Below are positions 9,787 to 17,935 of a DNA stretch of 22,500 nucleotides, piece after piece. Below the pieces are notes generated by a model. The model saw nothing but the letters and a program-made list of their open reading frames with translations. It had not been told where the DNA came from and made no database searches. Numbering within the stretch: position 1 is the stretch's first letter; the number at the start of each line of letters is the position of its first letter. Source of the DNA: Cryptomeria japonica (lineage: Eukaryota; Streptophyta; Pinopsida; Cupressales; Cupressaceae); the NCBI RefSeq assembly GCF_030272615.1, contig NW_026728922.1, positions 7,501 to 30,000 of the forward strand, read 5' to 3'. A program made the position numbers and the translations under genes.

Positions 9787-10408
9787 CACCTCGGTGTGCT
9801 CCGAGGTGCGAACCCGAGAGCGCTCCGAGGTGCCCACGAAGTCGAAAGTCGGGTTAATTGCATTGTTTTCCCCGGGTGCGCTCCGAGGTGCGCAACATCG
9901 GCGCGCACCAAGGAGGGCTCCGAAGTGTGCTCCAAGGTGCGCACGATGGCGTGCACCTCTGGTGCGCACGATTCGGAGCTCGGTTTGACCGGGGTGCGCA
10001 CACCTTGGCTGGGTTGCGCACCTTTTGTGCGCTCCAAGGTGCGCACGAAGTCGGAGCTCGGTTTGCCCCGGGTGCGCACCTTCGCCAGGGTGCGCACCTT
10101 GATGCGCACGCCTTGGCTGGGCTGCGCACCTTGGTGGGCGCCATGGTGCGCACCTTTCGTGCGCTCCAAGGTGCGCACGAAGTCGGAGCTCGGTTTGCCC
10201 CGGGTGCGCACCTTGGTGGGCGCCATGGTGCACTCCGAGGTGCCCAAGATTGGTGCGCACCAAGGAGCGCTCCGAAGTGCGCTCCAAGGTGCGCGCGAAG
10301 TCGAAAGTTGGGTTAATTGTCCGGTTTGCCTCGGGTGCGCACCTTGCGTGCACCTTCGCCAGGGTGGGCGCCTTGGTGCGCACACCTTGGCTGGGCTGCG
10401 CACACCTT
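9787..10408. repeat. Variant GC-rich palindromic array, copy 2
   Basis: Copy of 1851-2472. No gene is seen. Confidence 0.75.
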
Positions 10409-10530
10409 GGCACCCGCGTTTCCTTCATTTTAAATTTTTTTTTTTTACAATCTCTCAAGTGGGAAATTCTATAATCTCAACTTTTTTTGCCTTTTCAGGA
10501 AACTTTTGAATGGAGCGCATCATTGGTGCG
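10409..10530. repeat. Degenerate A module, copy 2
   Basis: Copy of 2473-2594 on the 3' side of 5S copy 2. Confidence 0.65.
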
Positions 10531-10934
10531 CTCCGAAGTGTGCTCCAAAGCTCTCTCCAGCTGCGTGCACCTGCCCCGGCCGCGCACCCGGCCCCGCCCA
10601 GCTTCGCTCACCTGTCCCGGGCGTCTGGTGCGGAACCTTAGAGTAAGAAACATCACCGTGCACCTTGGCCAACGTGCGCGACTCGACCGAGCGCGCACTG
10701 GCCGAGGTGCACACCGATTTCACCTGGGTGCGCGCGCAGCACCTCGGGCGCACCGGGGTGCGCGCACAACGCCCGGGTTGCACCGTGGCCTGTGTGCTCG
10801 GGGTGCCTCGAGTGCGCGCTCGGTGTCGCCCCCGCGCGCGCGGTAGTGCGGGCAGCGCACCCCGGCCCGGCCCGGCCCCGACGAGAACGCAAACGGGCAA
10901 AAGGTTTATTCAAATAGCATTGCGACGCCCGGCG
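10531..10934. other. GC-rich low-copy flank downstream of 5S copy 2
   Basis: Copy of 2595-2998, with two of the three substitutions that separate the large segments (10804 t and 10811 a). Confidence 0.6.
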
Positions 10935-10947
10935 AAAAACTAAAAAA
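10935..10947 (-). terminator. Pol III terminator of 5S copy 2
   Basis: Same double T run as after copy 1 (six T, AG, five T on the minus strand), conserved in the duplicated segment. Confidence 0.85.
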
Positions 10948-11065
10948 GGGTGCAACACCGGGACTTCCCGGGAGGTCACCCATCCCAGTACTACTCCGGC
11001 CCAAGCGCGCTTAACTGCGGAGTTCTGATGGGATCCGGTGCACTAATGCTGGTATGATCGCACCC
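10947..11065 (-). rRNA. 5S ribosomal RNA gene, copy 2
   Basis: Second complete 5S gene, exactly 7,936 bp from the first and part of the large duplicated segment. It differs from copy 1 by one base: RNA position 19 is A instead of G (plus strand c at 3111, t at 11047). The change is CpG to TpG, as expected from decay of a methylated cytosine. In the usual 5S fold this base lies in helix II opposite a C, so copy 2 would have an A-C mismatch where copy 1 has G-C. The A and C boxes, both ends and the T-run terminator are unchanged, so it could still be transcribed. Whether its RNA is used is unknown. Confidence 0.96.
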
Positions 11066-11101
11066 GTTATGAGCTTGTCGCAGTGTGTACTTAGCAAACC
11101 G
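11066..11101 (-). promoter_or_regulatory. 5' flank of 5S copy 2
   Basis: Identical to the copy 1 flank: C at -1, weak CTAAGTA at about -29 to -23, CACGTG farther upstream. If promoter strength differs between the two genes, the difference does not come from the proximal flank. Confidence 0.5.
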
Positions 11102-11466
11102 CGACCCACGTGCGAATCCACCCCGGCCACCCACCCCCGTCGAGGTGCACACCCTCCCTCGCGAAGTGCGCCCCGTTCGCCAAGTGTGAGCCCTGCCCGG
11201 GTGCGCGCACCTTGCTAGGGCGTCGGGTGTGCACCCGGCCCGGCCTACGTGCGTGCACCTGGAGGGGGCGTCGTGTGCGTGCAGTGTCCCGTCTGCAACG
11301 CGGTGCCCACACACCACCTCGGGCGCAACGACCTGCGCTCACATGTGGGCCGAGTGCACCTTGGTGCATGTTCGGGGCGCCTCGGGTGCACGCTCGATCT
11401 TGCCCCGGTGCACCAAGGCGCTCGGTTTGCCCCGGGTGCGCACTTGGTGCAAGGTGGGCACCCAAA
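11067..11466. other. Upstream flank of 5S copy 2
   Basis: Copy of 3131-3530. No gene or 5S relic is seen. Confidence 0.6.
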
Positions 11467-11836
11467 ATAGGGATCAAGCACCAAAACACAAGTTTCGGGA
11501 TGCAAAATGGGACCCAAGGACCACAAATGCGTTCCAAGACCCATGATGGGTCCACGAGAACAAAAATGTGTTCCGAGACTTAATAAACAAATATTGGGTT
11601 TTAGGAGAAGAAACATGCTCTGATGCCCAAAACGAGAATCGACCCCGAAAAGGCCACAGGCCAAAAGTGGGATGCGAGACAAAAAAAAATGGGACCCGAG
11701 GACCAAAATTGGGTTCCCAGGTCGAAGACAGGGCAACCGGACAAGAAACGACCTCTAAGGCTCGAAATGAGTCCCGACGACTAAAACTTGACAAGAAGCA
11801 CCCATCAGGCACCCAACTCGACACCCATGGGATGCC
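11467..11836. other. AT-richer low-copy linker, copy 2
   Basis: Copy of 3531-3900, joining the 5S flank to the long minisatellite. Confidence 0.6.
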
Positions 11837-13450
11837 GACCCACCCGGGCTTCCACCTAGCACACCTTGGCACCCACCCACCCTCGCACCCAACCTCGCAC
11901 CCAACTTAGCACCTTTGAACCCACATTGGCACTCACCCTGACCCTGGCACCTTGGAACCCACATTGGCACTCACCTTGACCCTGGCACCCACCTTTGCAC
12001 TCACCTTGGGACCCACCCTGGCTCCCACCTCGGCACCCACCCAGACACCCACCTTGGTTCCTTGGCACCCACCTTGGATCCTTGGCACCCACCCCGACAC
12101 CCACCTTGGCACGCAACTTGGCTACTTGCCACCCACCTTGGCTCCTTGACGCCCACCCCGACAACCACCCCGTGACCTACCCTGGCTAGGGTTGGTGCAC
12201 ACCCACCCTGGTGCCCACCTTGGCACCCACCCTATGACCCACCTTGGCACGCACCTTAGTACCCACCCCGTTACCCACCCTAGGACCCACCCCGTGACCC
12301 ACCTTGGCCAGGGTGGGTGCACCCACCCTGGTGCCCACCTTGGCACCCACCCATCCTAGCACCCAGCCTGTGACCGGGCTTGGAACCCAACCTTGCACCC
12401 GCACCCGTCTTGGCCAGTGTGGGTGCGCACCCATCCTGGCACCCACGTTGTGACACACCCTTTAACCCACGCACCCTAGCACCCACGTTGGCACCCACCT
12501 TGGAACCCAACCTAGCAACTTGGCACCCACCCCGTGACCCACCTTGGCATCCACCATAGCAGTCGCCGACTTGGCACCCACCTCGGCACCCACCTTGACA
12601 CTTGTGGACCCACCTTGCCACTCACCCTAGCATCGACCCATCCTAGCACCCACCCTGGCACCTTTGCACCCTAGCACTCACCCATCCTAGCACCTAACCT
12701 GTGACCCACCTTGACACTCACCCTCGCACCCACCTTGGAACCCAACCTAGCACCCACCCACCCTGACACCAACCCTAGCACCTACCCACCCTTGCACCCA
12801 CCCTGTGACCCATCTTGGCACCCACCCATCCTACCACTCAACCTATCACCCACCTTCTCACCCACCTTGGCATCCACCTTAGCACCCACCCACACTGGCA
12901 CCTTGGCACCCACCTCGGGCAAGGTGGGTGCACACCCACCCTGGCACCCAATTTAGAACCCACCGAGCATGTTACCCACCTTGGCACCCACATTGCAGCC
13001 CACCCTAGTACCCACCCTATGACCCACATTGGCATCCACACCCTAGCACCCAGGCACCTCGACACCCGCCTTGACACCCACCCTAGCACTGAACCTGTGA
13101 CCCACCTTGGAACTCACCCTAGAACCCACCCACCCTGTGAACCACCTTGGCATCCACCTTAGCACCCACCCACCTTGGCACCCACTCTAGCACTCACCCA
13201 TCCTAACACCCAACTTGTTACCCACCTTGGCACCCGCCCTCGCGTCCACCTTGAAACCCACCCTAGCACCCACCCACGCAGGAGCCCACCTTGGCACCCA
13301 ACCTAACACCCACGCATCCTGGCACCCAACTTGTGACCCACCTTGGAACCCACCCTAGTACCCACCTTTGAACCCACTATATCACCAACCCACCTTGGCA
13401 CCCACCCTATGACCCTCTTTGGAATCCACCCTAGCACGCACCCACCCTGG
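11837..13450 (+). repeat. Long CACCC minisatellite
   Basis: About 1.6 kb of degenerate 12-bp-period repeat around ggcacccacctt and agcacccacccn. The first 484 bp match 3901-4384; the rest has no other copy in the window. Variants such as ctgtgacccacc, cttggaaccc and ggcatccacc are interspersed irregularly. The plus strand is almost free of G runs, a strong strand skew. No gene is seen. Confidence 0.85.
12308..12331. repeat. Perfect 24-bp palindrome at the duplication breakpoint
   Basis: Left arm CCAGGGTGGGTG (12308-12319) is directly followed by its exact reverse complement CACCCACCCTGG (12320-12331). Copy 1 has only the left arm (4372-4383), after which the sequences diverge. The arms could extrude as a cruciform. 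Confidence 0.9.
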
Positions 13451-13700
13451 CACCCACCATGGAGCGCACCCTAGCACCCACCCACCTCGGCACGCACCTC
13501 AACACCCACCTTGGTGTGCGCACTGCGCCAACCTCTCAAAGACCCTATGTGGTGCGCTCCAAAGTGTACACCTTTGGTGCGCTCCAAGGTGCGCACCTTT
13601 GGTGCACACCGAGGTGCACACCAAAGTGTGCACCGAGGTGAGCACCAAAGTGCACTCCAGGGTGCACACCAAGGCGTGCACCTTTGGTGCGGTCAATGCA
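13451..13700. repeat. Transition array of 12-bp units
   Basis: After a short stretch of minisatellite and a gcgccaacctctcaaagaccc segment, about 13551-13690 is a run of 12-bp blocks such as ggtgcgctccaa, ggtgcgcacctt, ggtgcacaccga, ggtgcacaccaa, agtgtgcaccga and ggtgagcaccaa. It bridges the minisatellite and the promoter repeats and shows the shared 12-bp root clearly. Confidence 0.75.
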
Positions 13701-13757
13701 AACGAATTCGGAAGTTGGGGTCGATGTCCTAATCGCTGCTGCAGACTACACGTATGA

Positions 13758-13788
13758 GAATCGGACAAATAGCTTTATATAGGGGAGG
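13758..13788 (+). promoter_or_regulatory. Pol I-type promoter core 1
   Basis: gaatcggacaaatagctt followed by TATATAGGGG at 13776-13785. Plant Pol I start sites have the consensus TATATA(A/G)GGGG, with initiation at or beside the A before the G run. This is the only copy with three T before ATATAGGGG. It is the most distal copy and is followed by a small hairpin with GTG/CAC pairing. Confidence 0.7.
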
Positions 13789-13915
13789 TGTTGCGTTTGA
13801 TGGGTCGACTCCCCTGGTTGTGTGCACTGCACCAACTTCAAAGACCCTGTCTTGTTTAAGAAGTCAAAAGTTGGGGTGGATGTCCTAATCATTGCTGCAG
13901 TCTACGCATGTATGA

Positions 13916-13945
13916 GAATCAGACAAATAGCTTATATAGGGGAGG
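13916..13945 (+). promoter_or_regulatory. Pol I-type promoter core 2
   Basis: TATATAGGGG at 13933-13942, 157 bp after core 1, with gaatcagacaaatagc upstream (cag instead of cgg). Confidence 0.7.
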
Positions 13946-14135
13946 TGTTGCATTCGGTGGGTTGACTCCCCTGGTTGTGCGCACTGCGCCAACCTCAAAG
14001 ACCCCGCATAGTAGAAGAAGTCGGAAGTCGGATTTTGGTGAGCACCAAGGCGTGCACCTTTGGTGCGGTCAACGCAGACGAATTCAGAAGTTGGGGTGGA
14101 TGTCCTAATCGTTGTTGCAGGCTACACATGTATGA

Positions 14136-14165
14136 GAATCAGACAAATAGCTTATATAGGGGAGG
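14136..14165 (+). promoter_or_regulatory. Pol I-type promoter core 3
   Basis: TATATAGGGG at 14153-14162, 220 bp after core 2 because of the insert near 14040-14075. Confidence 0.7.
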
Positions 14166-14292
14166 TGTTGGGTTTGATGGGTCAACTCCCTTGGTTGTGC
14201 GCATTACGCCAACCTCAAAGACCTTGTTTTCGTTAAGAAGTCAAAAGTTGGGGTCAATGTCCTAATGGCTCCTGCAGGCTACACATGTATGA

Positions 14293-14322
14293 GAATCGGA
14301 CAAATAGCCTATATAGGGGAGG
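14293..14322 (+). promoter_or_regulatory. Pol I-type promoter core 4
   Basis: TATATAGGGG at 14310-14319, with tagcc instead of tagct immediately upstream. Confidence 0.7.
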
Positions 14323-14449
14323 TGTTGGGTTTGATGGGTCGACTCCCCTGGTTGTGCGCATTACGTCAACCTCAAAGACCTTGTTTTCGTTAAGAAGTCA
14401 AAAGTTGGGGTCGATGTCCTAATTGCTCCTGTAGACTACACATGTATGA

Positions 14450-14479
14450 GAATCAGACAAATAGCTTATATAGGGGAGG
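14450..14479 (+). promoter_or_regulatory. Pol I-type promoter core 5
   Basis: TATATAGGGG at 14467-14476. The core is intact, but the small downstream hairpin is broken in this unit (agttgttcgcattacaccaacc). Confidence 0.68.
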
Positions 14480-14606
14480 TGTTGGGTTTGATGGGTTGAC
14501 TCCCCTAGTTGTTCGCATTACACCAACCTCAAAGACCTTGTTTTCGTTTAGAAGCCGAAAGTTGGGGTCGATGTCCTAATTGCTCCTGCAGGCTACGCAT
14601 GTATGA

Positions 14607-14636
14607 GAATCAGACAAATAGCTTATATAGGGGAGG
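14607..14636 (+). promoter_or_regulatory. Pol I-type promoter core 6
   Basis: TATATAGGGG at 14624-14633. Last of the 157-bp family, followed by the 52/38-bp array. Confidence 0.7.
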
Positions 14637-14765
14637 TGTTGGGTTTGATGGGTCGACTCCCCTGGTTGTGCGCATTGCGCCAACCTCAAAGACCCTGCAT
14701 TGCGGATGAAGTCGAAAGTCAGAGTTTGGTGTGCTACAAGGTGTGGTCGAAGGTGCTCACCTAGG

Positions 14766-15395
14766 TGTGCACCTTTGGAGCACAGGAAAAGTGCCCTCCA
14801 AAAGTGCGCACCTTTGGAGTGCACAAAAGTGCCCTCCAAAAGTGCGCACCTTTGGAGCGCAGAAAAGTGCCCTCCAAAAAGTGCCCTCCAAAAGTGCGCA
14901 CCTTTGGAGCGCAGAAAAGTGCCCTCCAAAAAGTGCCCTCCAAAAGTGCGCACCTTTGGAGCGCAGAAAAGTGCCCTCCAAAAAGTGCCCTCCAAAAGTG
15001 CGCACCTTTGGAGCGCAGAAAAGTGCCCTCCAAAAGTGCGCACCTTTGGAGCGCAGAAAAGTGCCCTCCAAAAAGTGCCCTCCAAAAGTGCGCACCTTTG
15101 GAGCGCAGAAAAGTGCCCTCCAAAAAGTGCCCTCCAAAAGTGCGCACCTTTGGAGCGCAGAAAAGTGCCCTCCAAAAAGTGCCCTCCAAAAGTGCGCACC
15201 TTTGGAGCGCAGAAAAGTGCCCTCCAAAAAGTGCCCTCCAAAAGTGCGCACCTTTGGAGCGCAGAAAAGTGCCCTCCAAAAAGTGCCCTCCAAAAGTGCG
15301 CACCTTTGGAGCGCAGAAAAGTGCCCTCCAAAAGTGCGCACCTTTGGAGCGCACAAAAGTGCCCTCCAAAAGTGCGCACTTTTGGTGCGCACCAA
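14766..15395 (+). repeat. 52/38-bp tandem array
   Basis: Units start gtgcgcacctttggagcgcag, followed by one or two aaaagtgccctcc blocks. Starts are at 14804, 14842, 14894, 14946, 14998, 15036, 15088, 15140, 15192, 15244, 15296, 15334 and 15372. The 52-bp units have two gtgccctcc blocks and the 38-bp units have one, so length varies by loss or gain of a 14-bp block. Open frames run through on both strands because the unit has no stops; none is credible as a gene. Confidence 0.9.
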
Positions 15396-15475
15396 GGCGC
15401 TGGTTCGGTCGTTGCAGGCGAGTTCGGAAGTTGGGGTCGATGTCCTGAGCGGAGGTGCAAACTACACAGGTGTCG

Positions 15476-15505
15476 GAATCGGACAAATAGCTTATATAGG
15501 GGAGG
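15476..15505 (+). promoter_or_regulatory. Pol I-type promoter core 7
   Basis: TATATAGGGG at 15493-15502, first of the 311-bp family. It is followed by aggtgtatgcttc rather than aggtgttgggttt, the mark of this family. Confidence 0.7.
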
Positions 15506-15786
15506 TGTATGCTTCGATGGGTCGACTCCCCAGGTTGAGCGCACCGCGCCAACCTCAAAGACCCTACGGTATGGATGAAGTCGGAAGTTGGGTCCGATGA
15601 CCAATTCGATTAGTAGGTATGCTCATGAGGTCGGAATTTGGGTCCGATGACCTGCCATGTGCAGGAAGGCGAATGTTGACACTGTGCGTTGCAAGGTGCA
15701 CACCAAGGCGCTGGTGCGGTCTTTTTAGTCGAGTTCGGAAGTTGGGGTCGATGTCCTGATCGGAGGTGCAAGCTACACAGGTGTGG

Positions 15787-15816
15787 GAATCGGACAAATA
15801 GCTTATATAGGGGAGG
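15787..15816 (+). promoter_or_regulatory. Pol I-type promoter core 8
   Basis: TATATAGGGG at 15804-15813, exactly 311 bp after core 7. Confidence 0.7.
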
Positions 15817-16097
15817 TGTATGCTTCGTTGGGTCGACTCCCCGGGTTGAGCGCACCACGCCAACCTCAAAGACCCTACGGTATGGATGAAGTCGGAAGTT
15901 GGGTCCGATGACCGATTCGATATGTAGGCATACTCGCGAGGTCGGAATTTGGGTCCGATGACCTGCCACGTGCAGGAAGGCGAATGTTGGCACTGTGCGT
16001 TGCAAGGTGCGCACCAAGGCGCTGGTTCGGTCGTTGGAGGCGAGTTCGGAAGTTGGGGTCGATGTCTTGATCGGAGGTGCAAACTACACAGGTGTGG

Positions 16098-16127
16098 GAA
16101 TCGGACAAATAGCTTATATAGGGGAGG
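16098..16127 (+). promoter_or_regulatory. Pol I-type promoter core 9
   Basis: TATATAGGGG at 16115-16124, exactly 311 bp after core 8. Confidence 0.7.
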
Positions 16128-16408
16128 TGTATGCTTCGTTGGGTCGACTCCCCGGGTTGAGCGCACCGCGCCAACCTCAAAGACCCTACGGTATGGATGA
16201 AGTCGGAAGTTGGGTCCGATGACCGATTCGATATGTAGGCATACTCGCGAGGTCGGAATTTGGGTCCGATGACCTGCCATGTGCAGGAAGGCGAATGTTG
16301 GGACTGTGCGTCGCAAGGTGCGCACCAAGGCGCTGGTGCCGTCGTTGCAGTCGAGTTCGGAAGTTGGGGTCGATGTCCTGGTCAGAGGTGCAAACTACAC
16401 AGGTGTGG

Positions 16409-16438
16409 GAATCGGACAAATAGCTTATATAGGGGAGG
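16409..16438 (+). promoter_or_regulatory. Pol I-type promoter core 10
   Basis: TATATAGGGG at 16426-16435. Last of the 311-bp family; its downstream part runs into the 50/56-bp array. Confidence 0.7.
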
Positions 16439-16600
16439 TGTATGCTTCGATGGGTCGACTCCCTGGGTTGAGCGCACCGCGCCAACCTCAAAGACCCTAC
16501 AGTATGGATGAAGTCGGAAGTTGGGTCCGATGACCGATTCGATACGTAGGCATATTGGCGAGGTCTGAATTTGTGTCCGATGACCTGCCATGCGCAGGAA

Positions 16601-16862
16601 GGCGGAATTTGGGTCCGATGACCGAGTTGATGGCGTGCCATGCGCAGAAAGGCGGAATTTGGGTCCGATGACCGAGTTGATGTTGATGGCCCGCCATGCA
16701 CAGGAAGGCGGAATTTGGGTCCGATGACCGATTTGAAGGCGTGCCATACGCAAAAAGGCGGAGTTTGGGTCCGATGACCGAGTTGATATTGATGGCCCGC
16801 CATGCGCAGGAAGGCGGAATTTGGGTCCGATGACCTGACATACGCATGGAGTCCGACTCGGG
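16601..16862 (+). repeat. Alternating 50/56-bp repeat
   Basis: Units start ggcggaatttgggtccgatg at 16601, 16651, 16707, 16757 and 16813, with steps of 50, 56, 50 and 56 bp. The longer units carry an extra gttgat, giving a 106-bp dimer. The unit derives from the gtcggaatttgggtccgatgacc part of the 311-bp repeat. No gene is seen. Confidence 0.85.
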
Positions 16863-16953
16863 GGCCGATGTTCGATTCGATGACTTGCATTGTGGGTAAA
16901 GTCGGAAGTTGTGGTCTTTGACCCGATTCGATGACCAGACTTCGGCTGCTTGA

Positions 16954-16983
16954 GAATCGGACAAATAACTTATATAGGGGAGG
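16954..16983 (+). promoter_or_regulatory. Pol I-type promoter core 11
   Basis: TATATAGGGG at 16971-16980, preceded by gaatcggacaaataac (aac instead of agc, shared with cores 12 and 13). First of the gene-proximal class. Confidence 0.72.
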
Positions 16984-17006
16984 TAGTGTTCTCGAGCATC
17001 CTCCCC

Positions 17007-17104
17007 CCGTGCCCGTTTATGTCGATTGATGCTGGTGCTCGACTGGTTGGAGCGCTCGGATGCAAAAATCTTGCACCAGGATTTATCGATTGTGATGGAC
17101 ACGG
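17007..17104 (+). other. Promoter-proximal stem-loop, unit 1
   Basis: Arms 17007-17038 and 17073-17104 (32 nt each) pair with 22 Watson-Crick and 4 G-U pairs around a 34-nt loop. It begins about +32 from the predicted start at 16976. The best-paired parts are ccgtg/cacgg, tcgat/atcga and ctggtgc/gcaccag. Confidence 0.65.
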
Positions 17105-17394
17105 CAAGTCTCCTGATTGCTATGCAGGAGCTCATCGTGAATCTCTATGCGGCCTTGGTATGGACTCGACCTGCGGAATGGTTCGGCAATGGTAGTCGCT
17201 CCAACACGTCCTTGCAATGGCCACAGAGGTGATTCGACTAGAGCTCCAGTCTAGCTTTTGGGTTGCTTGGCGGACTGGTATAGCCGCGATCGAGTTCCGG
17301 CCATGAACGTTTTAGATAGCTCTTGGGCTTTCTGGGACGGAAGTCGGAAGTTTGGGCTGTTGTCCGATTTGATGACCATTCTTCGGATGTGTGA

Positions 17395-17424
17395 GAATCG
17401 GACAAATAACTTATATAGGGGACT
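17395..17424 (+). promoter_or_regulatory. Pol I-type promoter core 12
   Basis: TATATAGGGG at 17412-17421, but followed by actgtg where the other copies have aggt. This is the only core with a changed immediate downstream sequence. Confidence 0.68.
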
Positions 17425-17446
17425 GTGTTGTCTCACGCAGCCCCCT

Positions 17447-17545
17447 CCGTGCCCCTCTATCTCGACCGATGTTGGTGCTTGAAAGGGTTGGGATCGCTCG
17501 GATTTATAAACGTGCACCACCATTTGTCGAGTGTGAGGGACGCGG
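17447..17545 (+). other. Promoter-proximal stem-loop, unit 2
   Basis: Arms 17447-17478 and 17514-17545 pair with 24 Watson-Crick and 2 G-U pairs around a 35-nt loop, at about +31 to +129. Compared with unit 1, tcgat/atcga has become tcgac/gtcga, a two-sided change that keeps the pair. Confidence 0.65.
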
Positions 17546-17884
17546 CAGGTCTCCTAAATGCTATGCGGGCGCTCTCTGAGAATCTCTATCCGGCCTCGAC
17601 ACAGACTAGTCTTGCTGAATGGTTTGGCACTGGTAGTCGATCCAACACGTCGTTGTTGTGGCCGCCTAGGCGATTCGATTCGAGCCCCCGTCTAGCTTTT
17701 GGGTTGCTTGGCGGATTTTGCCCTATCCGCAAGTGAGCTCGGTCCCTAAACGTTCGAGAAACCCGATTGCTATGCGCCGACTCTCTTTCTTGCGAGCCTC
17801 CATCTAGCTTTTGGGTCTCTACGGAACGGAAGTCGGAATCTGGGACCGTTGTTTGATTCGACGAGGCAGACTACGGTTGTGCGA

Positions 17885-17914
17885 GAATCGGACAAATAAC
17901 TTATATAGGGGAGG
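17885..17914 (+). promoter_or_regulatory. Pol I-type promoter core 13, candidate 35S gene promoter
   Basis: TATATAGGGG at 17902-17911, predicted start near 17907. It is the last core before the 188-bp array and none follows in the window, so it is the best candidate for the 35S pre-rRNA start. Its downstream stem-loop is the most perfect of the three. The 5' ETS would then exceed 4.5 kb. A further promoter beyond 22500 cannot be excluded. Confidence 0.7.
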
Positions 17915-17935
17915 TGTTGACTGGAGCATTCTCCC

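Larger units (their letters stand above)
7937..12320. repeat. Large duplicated IGS segment, copy 2
   Basis: Partner of 1-4384. Identity ends at 12320/4384, within a base of the centre of a perfect 24-bp palindrome at 12308-12331. To the right, copy 2 continues in CACCC minisatellite, whereas copy 1 switches to a T-rich module context at 4385. The 7,936-bp spacing suggests a tandem macro-repeat carrying one 5S gene per unit. Confidence 0.93.
13701..14700 (+). repeat. 157-bp promoter-bearing repeats
   Basis: Six units carry an aagttggggtcgatgtcctaat segment, a tacacatgtatgagaatc segment, the start motif, gtgttgggtttgatgggtcgactcccc, and ggttgtgcgc...cgccaacctcaaagacc. Motif spacings are 157, 220, 157, 157 and 157 bp. 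The 220-bp interval contains an extra gcaccaaggcgtgcacctttggtgcggtc insert also present near 13660. Plus-strand orientation throughout. Confidence 0.85.
15384..16560 (+). repeat. 311-bp promoter-bearing repeats
   Basis: Four units start at 15384, 15695, 16006 and 16317 (exact 311-bp steps); the last diverges at about 16560. Each has ggtgcgcaccaaggcgctgg, a gttcggaagttggggtcgatgtc segment, the promoter core, gggtcgactccc, a small hairpin, then two ...gtccgatgacc segments and tgcaggaaggcgaatgttg. Confidence 0.9.

Noticed and set aside
14766-15395. CRISPR-like look of regularly spaced short repeats
   Set aside because: There are no unique spacers between the repeats; the units are directly contiguous, in a plant rDNA context.
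14576-15604. A 342-codon minus-strand frame and similar plus-strand frames over the 52/38-bp array
   Set aside because: They encode only the translated tandem repeat, are open in several frames, and overlap Pol I promoter repeats.
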